Assembly (NCBI RefSeq): GCF_016907695.1
Contig: NZ_JAFBCK010000001.1
Coordinates: forward strand, 3,506,501 to 3,570,500
Direction of reading: 5' to 3'
DNA: 64,000 bases
Source of the DNA: Actinokineospora baliensis
Lineage (GTDB): Bacteria; Actinomycetota; Actinomycetes; Mycobacteriales; Pseudonocardiaceae
The notes under the pieces are model-generated. The model saw only the letters and a program-made list of their open reading frames with translations. It made no database searches and was not told the origin of the DNA. The position numbers were made by a program, and so were the translations under genes. This document shows positions 41,672-50,436 of this stretch, in pieces; the stretch's first letter is position 1; each line of letters opens with the position of its first letter.

Positions 41672-42951
41672 GCGGAACGCGCTACCTCGCGGATTCGGTC
41701 GTGGAGCACCGCCACCGCGGGATTGCTCCGATGGGGAACGCAGTAGCGGGCGAGTTCGGCGAGGTCCTTCGTCGCGCGTGCCGACCGGAGGTGCACGAGG
41801 TTTCGCATGGCGCTGCCACCCACCTGGGCCGCTTCGTCGGGATCACCGACCGCCATCCGCAACGAGGCGAGCTTGAGCTGGGACATGGTGATCGACCGAG
41901 CGTAGTGGGGGTGGTGACCGACGACCGCGGCGTGCAGCCGGTCTGCGGCGTGCCCACCTCCGGTAGACCCTTCCAGCGCCAAGTCGAACAACGCGTGCCC
42001 ACTGTCACCCTGGTGCTGTGCGGCGTCGTGGTAGCGCATCCACCCGGGCTCGTCTGCGGGGCGAACCCGCTCGAACTCCCTGTCAGCGGCGTCGACGGCC
42101 GCTCGAGCCTCGCCGTCACGCTTCATCTTCGCCAGCGCCCTGGCTCGGGCGAGGTGCAGGATGGTCCGCAGGCCTGGAGTCAGTTGTCGCGCCCTGGTGA
42201 GCCCGTAGTCGGCCTTCAACAGGCCCTCGTGCGGGTGTTTGTCCCAGATCTCCTGCCGCGCCGCACTGGAGAGGATCTTGGCCCACATCAACCAATCCCC
42301 GCTGTCTTCGGCACATCGAAGCCCGAAGAGGAACAGCCTCCGCGCGTCCTCGTGCTGCTCGGTGTCGAAGCTGGCGAACCCCGCCGTGTGGGCGAGATGG
42401 GCGACAGCGGCGGTGAGGTCGGCACGGACCCTGCTGCCGCACTGTGCGCCGAGCAGACCGTTCGCGTAGTTGAGCTGCGCGTGGATCGCGTCCCGGGTCA
42501 GCGAGCCCCCGAACCTGTTGGACATCCGGGCGAACTCGCTGGTGAGGGTGCGAACAAGGTCGACGTCGTGCTCGCTCACGCGGGTGGGGATGGCAGTGGG
42601 TCTCACCGCGGTGACCTCGCGGTGGACCAGCCCGGAGGCCAACAACCCGGCACCCACGCCCAGGGCCTCACGTCGACGCACGGGATCTTCCCTCTCCTGT
42701 GACAACCCCGCCGACCCGTCCGGCGTCGGCGAAGTCGATCGAGCCGGACCATCGATCAAGTCGACCACCGCGTCTAGGGACAACTCAAGAGCAGCGGCCA
42801 ACCTCAGTCTGGCTGACGGCTGAGGCGCTTGTCCGCCATGCTCCCAACGGGCAACCGTCGACCGCTCGACCCCGAGCACGGCGGCCAACGACTCCTGAGT
42901 GAACCCCCTGGCAACCCTGCGCAATGCCAACGCCCGCCGTCGCGATGCCAT
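41668..42951 (-). CDS. XRE-TPR transcriptional regulator
   Basis: A 427-residue regulator. HTH at residues about 5-60 (LALRRVARGFTQESLAAVLGVERSTVARWEHG), then a linker containing RRREALGVGAGLLASGLV, and a long helical repeat region. ATG at 42951 is preceded by GGGGAAG; an alternative GTG at 42984 adds 11 residues. Co-transcribed with the kinase gene and divergent from two tiny ORFs. Resembles the other XRE-TPR protein at 35.8-37.0 kb in layout, not closely in sequence. Confidence 0.85.
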   Translation of the reverse strand: MASRRRALALRRVARGFTQESLAAVLGVERSTVARWEHGGQAPQPSARLRLAAALELSLDAVVDLIDGPARSTSPTPDGSAGLSQEREDPVRRREALGVGAGLLASGLVHREVTAVRPTAIPTRVSEHDVDLVRTLTSEFARMSNRFGGSLTRDAIHAQLNYANGLLGAQCGSRVRADLTAAVAHLAHTAGFASFDTEQHEDARRLFLFGLRCAEDSGDWLMWAKILSSAARQEIWDKHPHEGLLKADYGLTRARQLTPGLRTILHLARARALAKMKRDGEARAAVDAADREFERVRPADEPGWMRYHDAAQHQGDSGHALFDLALEGSTGGGHAADRLHAAVVGHHPHYARSITMSQLKLASLRMAVGDPDEAAQVGGSAMRNLVHLRSARATKDLAELARYCVPHRSNPAVAVLHDRIREVARSA

Positions 42952-43098
42952 GACTTCCCCATCCACCACCGGATGAGGACGCACCGGTGAGCGCGAACAT
43001 GCTGTTCAGGCACGGAACGTGGCGTCCGCGAGGTACGCCACGTGATCCACCCGCCGAGTTCCGGCTGTTTCGTATGACGGACCAGCAAGGTCCTAGTG

Positions 43099-43158
43099 AT
43101 GTCTCATCTGACTGTTGACGTCTACGCCAACCTGACCGCACTTTCGGTGGGCGCGTGA
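43099..43158 (+). CDS. Possible 19-residue leader peptide
   Basis: ATG-initiated ORF encoding MSHLTVDVYANLTALSVGA, its TGA overlapping the GTG of the next small ORF. No clear ribosome site (TCCTAGTG upstream). Its only support is position and coupling. Confidence 0.3.
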   Translation: MSHLTVDVYANLTALSVGA

Positions 43159-43286
43159 GCGGGGGGCAGATGATCACTTTCACGGGTGACGCGCTCCGTG
43201 AGTTCCTCGACCTCGCCACTGAGGCGCTCGACAGGCTCCCGCGGCGGTCACGGCGGGAGCAGGCGGTTTGTGTGCCAGCGAAGTAG
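43155..43286 (+). CDS. Small protein (43 aa) divergent from XRE gene
   Basis: GTG-initiated ORF, peptide starting MSGGQMITFTGDALREFLDL, followed by ATEALDRLPRRSRREQ; an amphipathic helix with a basic tail. GC3 is high. Actinomycete XRE regulators often sit beside small DUF397-like genes, and this may be such a partner, though it is shorter than DUF397 and lacks its motifs. The TGA/GTG overlap with the 19-codon ORF suggests coupled translation. Confidence 0.45.
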   Translation: MSGGQMITFTGDALREFLDLATEALDRLPRRSRREQAVCVPAK

Positions 43287-43475
43287 CGGTTGCCCGTCGA
43301 GCTCCTTGCGGTGGCTGTCTGGCGAGGGCTGAACGCCTGCACGGGGGCTGGCCCGACGCGACGCGTCGGGCCAGCGGGGGCTCTGGTGCTGGAGCTCACA
43401 GCTCCGGTTCTCGTGGTTGGCCATCATCGCCGCCGATTGGGGTGTTGAGGCGACTATGAGGGCTGGGGGCGACCG

Positions 43476-44660
43476 ATGACCGCGCTTGCGCCGCCGAGGG
43501 TGGGGACGACGGTGTCGGCGGGGTGGTTGCCGCTGTTGGCGGCGCCGATCGCTATGGCCAACAACTCGCCGGGGTTGTTGTTCGGGGAGTTGGCGACGGG
43601 GCTCGGTACGTCCGTCGTGGCGGTGGCTTGGGTGATCACGGCTTTCGGGCTGGGGTTGGCCGTGGGGACGCCGTTGGCGGGGCACTTCATCCGGGGGCGG
43701 GGGGCTCGGGGCGCGTTGATCACCAGCGCGGTGGTCTTCCTGCTCGGCATCGCCCTCGTGCTCGTCGCGCCGACGTTGCCGTGGTTGGTGGTGGGGCGGG
43801 CGGTGCAGGGGGTTGGCGGTAGCGGGTTGATGGTGGTCGCGATCAACGCGGCGGGGACGGTCGCGCGGGCCGGGTTGGTGACCGCGGGGGCGGGGGTCGG
43901 TGGGGCGCTGGGGCCGGTGGTGGGGCTGAAGGTGGCCTCGGTGTCGTCCTGGCACGTCGCGTTGGCGGTGGGGGCGGTGGCGTTGATCGCGGTGCCGTTC
44001 GTGGTTCGGCAGTTGCCCGCGGCGGCCCCGGCGCGCGTCAAGTTCGACACCGTGGGTGCCTTCTTGTTCCTGGGGCTCGTGCTCGCTCTCGTGCTCAGCA
44101 CGAGGTTCTCCGTCGCCGCCGTGATGGTGGTCGTGACGCTGGTGCCGCTCGTGCTCTGGATCCGCGCCAAGCCCGACGGGTTCGTGCCGGTCGAGCTGGT
44201 CCGCAGCAGGCGCTACCTGCTGTCGTGCGCGCTGATCCTGGTGCTGTCGGTCGGCTACTTCTTCCTGCTCTACCGGGTACCGGCCGAGCTGCGCGGCGCC
44301 GACTGGGACCCGCTGGACATCGGCATCGCCCAGCTCGTCGTGCTGCTGGCGGGCTCGGCGCTGTCGATGGTCCTCGCCGCCAACTTCGAGCGGTTCGGCC
44401 GCCGCCGGGTGCTGGCCGCGGTGCTGGTGCTCGCCGCGATCGCCCAGGCCTTCGGCGAGCTGGTGCACCTCGACCCGGTGCTGCCCATCACCGGCCTCGG
44501 CCTGGCCGTGCTGGCCATGGTGTCCGCGCAGGCGGGCCTGATGATCATTGGCACCGAGCGGCTGAGCCAGGCCCACCGCCCGGTGGCGGTGGGCCTGTAC
44601 TCGCTGTTCTTCCAGCTCGGCGGCGCGTTCGGCCCGCTGCTGGCCGCCCTGCTGTTCTAA
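43476..44660 (+). CDS. MFS transporter, DHA-like
   Basis: A 394-residue permease with about 12 membrane segments. The start region MANNSPGLLFGELATGLG corresponds to helix 1, GHFIRGRGARGALI is motif A, and GRAVQGVGGSGLMVVAINAA follows. Composition at 43500-43990 is richer in G than its neighbours and codon choice is slightly sloppier (many GGG, TTG). ATG at 43476. The 37-bp repeat copy B is within the gene. It converges on the dipeptidase gene with four bases between stops. Substrate unknown. Confidence 0.85.
   Translation: MTALAPPRVGTTVSAGWLPLLAAPIAMANNSPGLLFGELATGLGTSVVAVAWVITAFGLGLAVGTPLAGHFIRGRGARGALITSAVVFLLGIALVLVAPTLPWLVVGRAVQGVGGSGLMVVAINAAGTVARAGLVTAGAGVGGALGPVVGLKVASVSSWHVALAVGAVALIAVPFVVRQLPAAAPARVKFDTVGAFLFLGLVLALVLSTRFSVAAVMVVVTLVPLVLWIRAKPDGFVPVELVRSRRYLLSCALILVLSVGYFFLLYRVPAELRGADWDPLDIGIAQLVVLLAGSALSMVLAANFERFGRRRVLAAVLVLAAIAQAFGELVHLDPVLPITGLGLAVLAMVSAQAGLMIIGTERLSQAHRPVAVGLYSLFFQLGGAFGPLLAALLF
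43567..43603. repeat. 37-bp direct repeat, copy B (inside MFS gene)
   Basis: Same 37 bases as 40736-40772, here in frame near the start of the transporter gene. The copies are 2831 bp apart. Confidence 0.9.
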
Positions 44661-44664
44661 GCCA

Positions 44665-46095
44665 CTAGCTGGACTGGATCGGGATCGGGCTCATCACCGA
44701 CTGCAGCAGCAGCGCCTCGGCGAGGGTCATGTGCTCCAGTTCGGACTGGCTCACGCTCTCGTCGGCGCCGTGCGCGTGCGCGACCGGCTCCTCGCAGCCC
44801 CACAGCACGATGTCGGCTTCCGGGTTGGCCGCCTGGAACGCGCTGACCAGCGGGATCGACCCGCCCTGGCCCGCCTTGGCCACCGTGCTCGCGTGGTAGG
44901 CCTCCAGCAGCGCCCGCTCGATCACCCGGCTGTGCTCCCCGGTCGTCGAGGCGATGAACCCGGAGCCGGACGCGGTCCGCTTCACCGACGGCTTGAGGCC
45001 CCACGGCGCCGCGGACATGATGTGGCTCTCCAGCAGCGCGTAGGCCTCGTCCGGGTCCTGGTTGGGCGCCAGCCGCATGCTGATCTTGGCCTTCGCCTTC
45101 GGGCACAGCACGTTCTGCGCGCCGCTGACCAGCGGCAGCCCGCTGAGCCCGACCACGTTGATCGACGGCTTGCCGTAGAGCAGCTTGGCGATCGTGCCGG
45201 ACCCGATCAGGCTGGTCGCGGGCAGCACCCCGGCGTCGCGCCGGTAGGTCGCCTCCGACACCGTCGGCCAGGTGTGGTCGTACTGGGTCAGGCCCGGGAT
45301 CGCCACGTCCCCGGTCTTGGGGTCCTGCAGCGAGGCCAGGATCTGCACCAGCGCCATGAACGCGTCCGGCACCGGGCCGCCGTACATGCCGCTGTGCACC
45401 TTCGTCGACAGGGTCTCCACCACGACGTCGGCGGCGATGATGCCGCGCAGCGTCTCGGTCAGCGTCGGCGCGCCGCGTTCGACGTTGCCGGTGTCGGCGA
45501 TGATGACCAGGTCGGCCTTGAACCGGGGGTCGTCGGGGTTGGCCGCCAGGTGCTGCTCCAGCACGCTGGTCCCGGACTCCTCCTCGCCCTCGAGCACGAG
45601 CTTGATGTTGAGCGGGATCTGGCCGCGGTCCCCGCGCAGCGCCTTGATCGCGCCGAGGTGCATGACCACACCGGACTTGTCGTCGGCCGCGCCGCGCCCG
45701 TAGAGGCGCATGTCGTGGTGCTCGTCCATCTTCTCGATGGGCTCGAACGGCTTGGTCGTCCACTGCGTGATGTCCGCGGGCTGCACGTCGTAGTGCCCGT
45801 AGAGCAGCACGGTGGTGACCCCGGCGTGCGCGACCTCGTCGGCGAGCACCAGCGGCGCGGAGGTCCGGTCGCCGTGGGTGATCGTCTCCACCCGCGCCGA
45901 GCTCAGCCCGGCCCGCTGGAACAGCTCGGCGATCGTCTGCGCGGTGACCGCCAGCGGCGGGTCCGGGTTGGCCGCGACGGACCGGTGCCGGACCAGGTCG
46001 GCCAGCGTTCCCCACAGCTCCGGCACGAGCCGGTGCACCCGTTCGCGGACCTGCTGTTCGGGTAGGACCATCGTCATGGGGGAGTCCGGACTCAT
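44665..46095 (-). CDS. M20 family dipeptidase
   Basis: A 476-residue metallopeptidase of the carnosinase/PepV-like M20 group. The first zinc site is LLYGHYDVQPAD, the second GRGAADDKSG, and the general-base pair is LVLEGEEESG. The dimerisation lid is intact (VHSGMYGGPVPDAFMAL). Cleaves dipeptides in the cytoplasm. ATG at 46095 follows GAGAGGAG. Confidence 0.92.
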   Translation of the reverse strand: MSPDSPMTMVLPEQQVRERVHRLVPELWGTLADLVRHRSVAANPDPPLAVTAQTIAELFQRAGLSSARVETITHGDRTSAPLVLADEVAHAGVTTVLLYGHYDVQPADITQWTTKPFEPIEKMDEHHDMRLYGRGAADDKSGVVMHLGAIKALRGDRGQIPLNIKLVLEGEEESGTSVLEQHLAANPDDPRFKADLVIIADTGNVERGAPTLTETLRGIIAADVVVETLSTKVHSGMYGGPVPDAFMALVQILASLQDPKTGDVAIPGLTQYDHTWPTVSEATYRRDAGVLPATSLIGSGTIAKLLYGKPSINVVGLSGLPLVSGAQNVLCPKAKAKISMRLAPNQDPDEAYALLESHIMSAAPWGLKPSVKRTASGSGFIASTTGEHSRVIERALLEAYHASTVAKAGQGGSIPLVSAFQAANPEADIVLWGCEEPVAHAHGADESVSQSELEHMTLAEALLLQSVMSPIPIQSS

Positions 46096-46379
46096 CGACG
46101 GCTCCTCTCGCCGGGGGTAGCGGGTCGGCCGACCCGTCCGCTCACCACAGCACGTCCCGCCTGTGGGGGAAACCTGTATGACCTGATCAGGCGACAACCC
46201 GGGCGCCGCGCGATTCTCACTCGAACGGGCGGTCCGATTTGGTCAGGTGCAGCTCGGGTGCGTCGATGAGGACCGGTGATGCTGGAACCAACGCGGGTTG
46301 GCCATGCTCGCCGCCGCCGGAACCCGGTGGTGCTCGAGCGGCGCCACGCGGCAGGACCTCGACGAAGGGCGCGACGGCT

Positions 46380-48011
46380 ATGACCCAATCGACCACCGAA
46401 GATCCCGTGACGACGGGCCCTGGGGGCGTGCGAGGGGTGTTCGCCAACCGCTCCCTGACCACGAAGATCCTCTCCGTCGTGGTCCTCTCGACGCTGGTCA
46501 CCATCGCGGTCGGCCTCGTCGGCGTCTTCGCGCTGAACTCCGCCGCGGACGCCACCAAGCGCATCGACAACAACGTGGCCGCGCTGACCGACCTGAACAC
46601 GCTGAACTCCGCGGGTTCCGGCGGCACCCTGTACATGCTGATGGCCACCGCGATCGGCGACCCGGCCGAGGCGCAGAAGATCCTCGCCGAGGCCAACGCC
46701 AAGATCGACGTGTCCTTCGCCGCCTACGAGAGCTACCAGAAGCGCGGCACCTTCGACCAGAAGCTGATCGACGAGTGGAACGCCGCCAGCGCCGCGTTCG
46801 GCAAGGTCCTCGGCGAAAAGGTCATGCCCGCCGCGATGAGCGGTGACGCCGCGACCGGCGTGCAGGCCTTCTACACCGAGGCCCTGCCGCTGCTGGTCAA
46901 GTTCAACGAGGTCTCCGCCCGCATGCTCGAGGCCGAGCGCCAGCGCACGCTCAAGGAGATCGAGTCGGTCAGCGCCGAGCGCGACAGCAGCATCGCCATC
47001 GCCGTGGTCCTGCTCGGTGTCGGCCTGGTCGTCAGCTTCGGCGTCGGCGTGCTGATCACCCGCTCGATCACCAAGCCGATGCGCGGGCTCTCCGCCGCGC
47101 TGGAGGCCGTGGCCGACGGCGACCTCACCCAGCGGGTCGAGGTCCGCTCCAAGGACGAGGTCGGCCGGATGGCCGCCGCGCTCAACAAGGCCACCGACGG
47201 CACCCGGGCCATCGTCGGCACCATCTCCCGCGGTGTCGGCTCGCTGAAGGCCTCCACCCAGCAGATGGCCGAGATGTCCACCCAGGTCACCGCCTCCGCC
47301 GAGGAGACCTCCGCCCAGGCCGGTGTCGTGACCGCCGCGGCGGACCAGGTGGCGCGCAACGTGCAGACCGTGGCGACGGGTGCGGATGAGATGTCGGCGT
47401 CGATCAAGGAGATCGCGCAGTCGGCGAACGAGGCCGCTGGTGTGGCCGGTCAGGCCGTGTCGGTCGCCGCGGCGACCAACGGGACGGTCGCCAAGCTGGG
47501 TGAGTCGTCGATGGAGATCGGCAACGTGGTCAAGGTCATCACCTCGATCGCCGAGCAGACCAACCTGCTGGCGCTCAATGCGACCATCGAGGCCGCGCGC
47601 GCCGGTGACGCTGGTAAGGGCTTCGCCGTCGTCGCCAACGAGGTCAAGGACCTGGCCCAGGAGACGGCGAAGGCCACTGAGGACATTTCGCGTCGGGTGG
47701 AGATGATCCAGGCGGACACGGCGAACGCGGTGAACGCGATCGACGAGATCTCCGAGATCATCGGTCGGATCAACGACTTCCAGCTGACCATCGCCTCCGC
47801 GGTGGAGGAGCAGACCGCCACCACCACCGAGATGAACCGCAACGTCGGCGAGGCCTCGGCCGGTGTCTCCGAGATCGCCGCCAACATCGGTGGCGTCGCG
47901 GAGAGCGCGGGCAACACCACCGGCACGGTCACCAAGACCACCGACGTCCTCGACGACCTGTCGCGGCTCTCGGCTGAGCTGCAGAGCCAGGTCAGCCGGT
48001 TCCACCTCTGA
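46380..48011 (+). CDS. Methyl-accepting chemotaxis-type receptor
   Basis: A 543-residue two-helix receptor: TM1 about residues 29-51 ([20 protein letters not shown]), a 150-residue external four-helix bundle, TM2 about 203-224, HAMP domain, and the MCP signalling hairpin ([20 protein letters not shown] with [19 protein letters not shown] after it). Pfam-type MCP length is complete. No CheA, CheW, CheR or flagellar gene is in the window. No CheR-binding pentapeptide at the C-terminus. In non-motile actinomycetes such receptors are of unclear use. Confidence 0.9.
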   Translation: MTQSTTEDPVTTGPGGVRGVFANRSLTTKILSVVVLSTLVTIAVGLVGVFALNSAADATKRIDNNVAALTDLNTLNSAGSGGTLYMLMATAIGDPAEAQKILAEANAKIDVSFAAYESYQKRGTFDQKLIDEWNAASAAFGKVLGEKVMPAAMSGDAATGVQAFYTEALPLLVKFNEVSARMLEAERQRTLKEIESVSAERDSSIAIAVVLLGVGLVVSFGVGVLITRSITKPMRGLSAALEAVADGDLTQRVEVRSKDEVGRMAAALNKATDGTRAIVGTISRGVGSLKASTQQMAEMSTQVTASAEETSAQAGVVTAAADQVARNVQTVATGADEMSASIKEIAQSANEAAGVAGQAVSVAAATNGTVAKLGESSMEIGNVVKVITSIAEQTNLLALNATIEAARAGDAGKGFAVVANEVKDLAQETAKATEDISRRVEMIQADTANAVNAIDEISEIIGRINDFQLTIASAVEEQTATTTEMNRNVGEASAGVSEIAANIGGVAESAGNTTGTVTKTTDVLDDLSRLSAELQSQVSRFHL

Positions 48012-48034
48012 TCTGGGCGCCCTCCCAGCCCGAG

Positions 48035-48064
48035 CGGCCGGATCCCCTCGCGGGGGTCCGGCCG
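48035..48064. terminator. Bidirectional terminator
   Basis: Stem CGGCCGGATCCCC (48035-48047) with GGGGGTCCGGCCG (48052-48064), one G-T pair, four-base loop, between the converging receptor and AraC genes. Confidence 0.85.
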
Positions 48065-48073
48065 TTCGGCGTC

Positions 48074-49048
48074 TCAGCCGGTCATCTGTCCCGGTAGGAC
48101 GGTCCGGGGCCGGTGGCGGGCCGCGCCGGGGGCGATGTCGAACTCCCGCTTGAAGGCCCGGCAGAACGCGGCCTCGGAGGTGTAGCCGAAGCGGCGGGCG
48201 ACCGCGTGCAGCGGTTCGGTGGTCTCGCCGAGGTGCAACCGGGCCTGCTGCAGGCGCCACCCCGCCAGGTAGCGCATCACCGGCTCGCCCACTAGTTCGG
48301 TGAACCGGGCGGAGAACGCCGAGCGCGACATGCCCACCGCGGCGGCCAGCGACCCCACCGTCCACGGCCGCTCCGGCGCGCGGTGCACGGCCAGCAACGC
48401 CCGGCCTACCTGGTCGTCGCGCAGCGCGGCGAGCCAGCCGCGGCGGGCTTCCGGAGCGGTGTCGAGCCAGGCGCGGATGGACTGGATCACCAGGACGTCG
48501 GCGAGTCTGGTGAGGACGGTCTCGCCGCCCGGCCGGGGCGCCTGGGCCTCCCTGGTGATCAGGTTGAGCGTGCTGTGCACCCAGTCGTCGTCGAGGGACC
48601 GCAGGTGCAGGACCGCGGGCAGTTGCGCGAGCAGCCGGTGCGCCGCGACGTGGTCGAAGCGCATCACCGCGTAGGTCACCTGGCTGGGCGCGCCGCCACC
48701 GCCGTAGGTCATCGTCTCGAACCGCTCGCTGATCCGGGTCACGGCCAGGTCGAACAGCGGCTCGGTCGGCGCGTCGGGGGCGCTGCGCAGCCGGTGCCGG
48801 GAGCCGTGCGGCAGCAGCGTGAGGCTGCCCTGCGGGAGCCGGACGGGCGCGTCGCCCTCGACCTCGAGCCACGCCTCCCCGGCGGTCACGACCTGCAGGA
48901 TCATGTACTCGCTCAACTCGGGCACGTCCACGCCCCACGGCGCCGTCAACTCCGCGCGGCAGTAGAGCGTGCCGGTCAGCCGCAGCAGGTGCAGCGCCTC
49001 CCCGAGCAGGTCGGTGCTGCCGGGGATGTCGCGGGTCGGGCTCGGCAT
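48074..49048 (-). CDS. AraC-family regulator with cupin_6 domain
   Basis: A 324-residue regulator. The N-terminal cupin (LTLLPHGSRHRLRS) is of the AraC_binding_2/cupin_6 type. The C-terminal double HTH has WTVGSLAAAVGMSRSAFSARFTELVG and AVARRFGYTSEAAFCRAFKREF. It diverges from the NmrA-like oxidoreductase gene, the usual arrangement in which such a regulator controls the neighbouring dehydrogenase. Confidence 0.9.
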   Translation of the reverse strand: MPSPTRDIPGSTDLLGEALHLLRLTGTLYCRAELTAPWGVDVPELSEYMILQVVTAGEAWLEVEGDAPVRLPQGSLTLLPHGSRHRLRSAPDAPTEPLFDLAVTRISERFETMTYGGGGAPSQVTYAVMRFDHVAAHRLLAQLPAVLHLRSLDDDWVHSTLNLITREAQAPRPGGETVLTRLADVLVIQSIRAWLDTAPEARRGWLAALRDDQVGRALLAVHRAPERPWTVGSLAAAVGMSRSAFSARFTELVGEPVMRYLAGWRLQQARLHLGETTEPLHAVARRFGYTSEAAFCRAFKREFDIAPGAARHRPRTVLPGQMTG

Positions 49049-49173
49049 GCGCCCACTCTAACCGACCGTCCGGCTGTTCTGGACGATCGGCATAAAAGAG
49101 CGGACTGGAGGTCATTGAACGTCCAGGATTCCGCCCAGAGACTGGACGCATCAACCAACCGTGAGGAGTGACC

Positions 49174-49971
49174 GTGTCCATTCTCGTCATCGGGTCCACC
49201 GGCAAGACCGGCGTCCGCGTCCTGCGCCGCCTGGAGCGCCTCGACCTCGAGGTGACCGGCGTGTCGCGCGGCACCGTCCCGAGGTTCGACTGGTCCGAGC
49301 CCGACACCTGGGCGGGCCCGCTCGCGGGCGCCGAGGCCGTCTACCTGACCTACGCCCCCGACCTGGCCGCGAGCGGCGCCCCCGCGGCCATCGAGCGCTT
49401 CGTGGCCCTCGCGGCGGAGGCCGGGGTGCGCCGGGTGGTGCTGCTGTCGGGCCGGGGTGAGCACAACGCGGGCGTGTGCGAGAAGATCGTCCTTGAGTCC
49501 ACTGTGGACGCGACCGTGGTGCGGGCCAGCTGGTTCGCGCAGAACTTCAGCGAGGGCGCCCTGCGCGACTCGGTGCTCGACGGGGCGTTCGCGCTGCCCG
49601 CCGGGGACATCGCCGAGCCGCTGATCGACGCCGACGACATCGCCGACGTCGTGGTCGCCGCCCTCACCCAGGACGGGCACGCGGGCAAGGTCTACGACGT
49701 GACCGGTCCCCGCCTGCTCACCTTCGCCGAGGCCGCCGCCGAGATCAGCGCCGCGTCCGGCCGCCAGGTCGCCTACGTCCCGGTGACCCTGCAGGACTTC
49801 CACGCCGCGCTGGTCGAGGCCGCGGGCCCGGAGTACGCCGAGGTCGTCACCGCGGTCTGCGCGGAGGTCTTCGACGGGCGCAACGCGTCGGTCAGCGACG
49901 GCGTGCGCGAGGCGCTCGGCCGCGAGCCCCGCGACTTCGCCGACTTCTGCGCGTCAGCGTTCGGGGGCTGA
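49174..49971 (+). CDS. NmrA-like NAD(P)-binding protein
   Basis: A 265-residue atypical short-chain reductase. The nucleotide-binding turn is IGSTGKTGVRVLRRL; there is no SDR Tyr-Lys pair, and the C-terminal part resembles NmrA/QOR2-type proteins that sense or reduce quinones. The GTG at 49174 is preferred over 49168 because GAGGAG then lies five bases upstream. Followed immediately by the DUF4345 gene. Confidence 0.88.
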   Translation: MSILVIGSTGKTGVRVLRRLERLDLEVTGVSRGTVPRFDWSEPDTWAGPLAGAEAVYLTYAPDLAASGAPAAIERFVALAAEAGVRRVVLLSGRGEHNAGVCEKIVLESTVDATVVRASWFAQNFSEGALRDSVLDGAFALPAGDIAEPLIDADDIADVVVAALTQDGHAGKVYDVTGPRLLTFAEAAAEISAASGRQVAYVPVTLQDFHAALVEAAGPEYAEVVTAVCAEVFDGRNASVSDGVREALGREPRDFADFCASAFGG

Positions 49972-49972
49972 G

Positions 49973-50362
49973 GTGGTGTCCCGGATCGTCCTCGGCCTCG
50001 CGGGCCTGGTCGCCATCGCGATCGGTGCCGCGCAGTTGTTCGCCCCGGCCGCGTTCCACGAGGCCAACGGGCTGCCCGCCGTCCACGACGCGGGGGCGTT
50101 GAGCGAGATCAGGGCCATCGGCGCGGCCATCCTCGCGATCGGGGTCGTGATCGCCGCAGGCGCGGTCAGACCGGCCCTGAGCAGGCAGGCCGCCCTGTTC
50201 GGCACCGGCTTCTACCTCGCGTTCGGCGTGGGCCGCGTCGTCGGCCTCGCCTTCGACGGCCTCCCGTCGGGGTCGCTGCTCGGTGCGATGGCCGCCGAAC
50301 TCGCCCTCGGGCTGGCCTGCTCGTACGTGCTGGCCCGCTCCAGGGAGCCGATCGCGGCCTGA
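49973..50362 (+). CDS. DUF4345-like four-helix membrane protein
   Basis: A 129-residue protein with four hydrophobic segments (IVLGLAGLVAIAIGAAQLF first, LLGAMAAELALGLACSYVLA last) and the conserved EIRAIGAAILAIGVVI block of DUF4345. It begins two bases after the preceding stop (two adjacent GTG codons are possible starts). Often linked to AraC/NmrA-type loci; function unknown. Confidence 0.8.
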   Translation: MVSRIVLGLAGLVAIAIGAAQLFAPAAFHEANGLPAVHDAGALSEIRAIGAAILAIGVVIAAGAVRPALSRQAALFGTGFYLAFGVGRVVGLAFDGLPSGSLLGAMAAELALGLACSYVLARSREPIAA

Positions 50363-50436
50363 CCGGCGGTGCGCGGCGATCACCGGCCGATGGTGCGAGG
50401 GTGGTCGGAGACCGGGCGAACGGGGCGGTGGGTGTC

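Noticed and set aside
46092..49307. 1071-codon reverse ORF
   Set aside because: It covers the chemoreceptor, the AraC gene and intergenic hairpin in one frame and reads as low-complexity Gly/Asp/Arg shadow; the forward and reverse genes there have clear domains.
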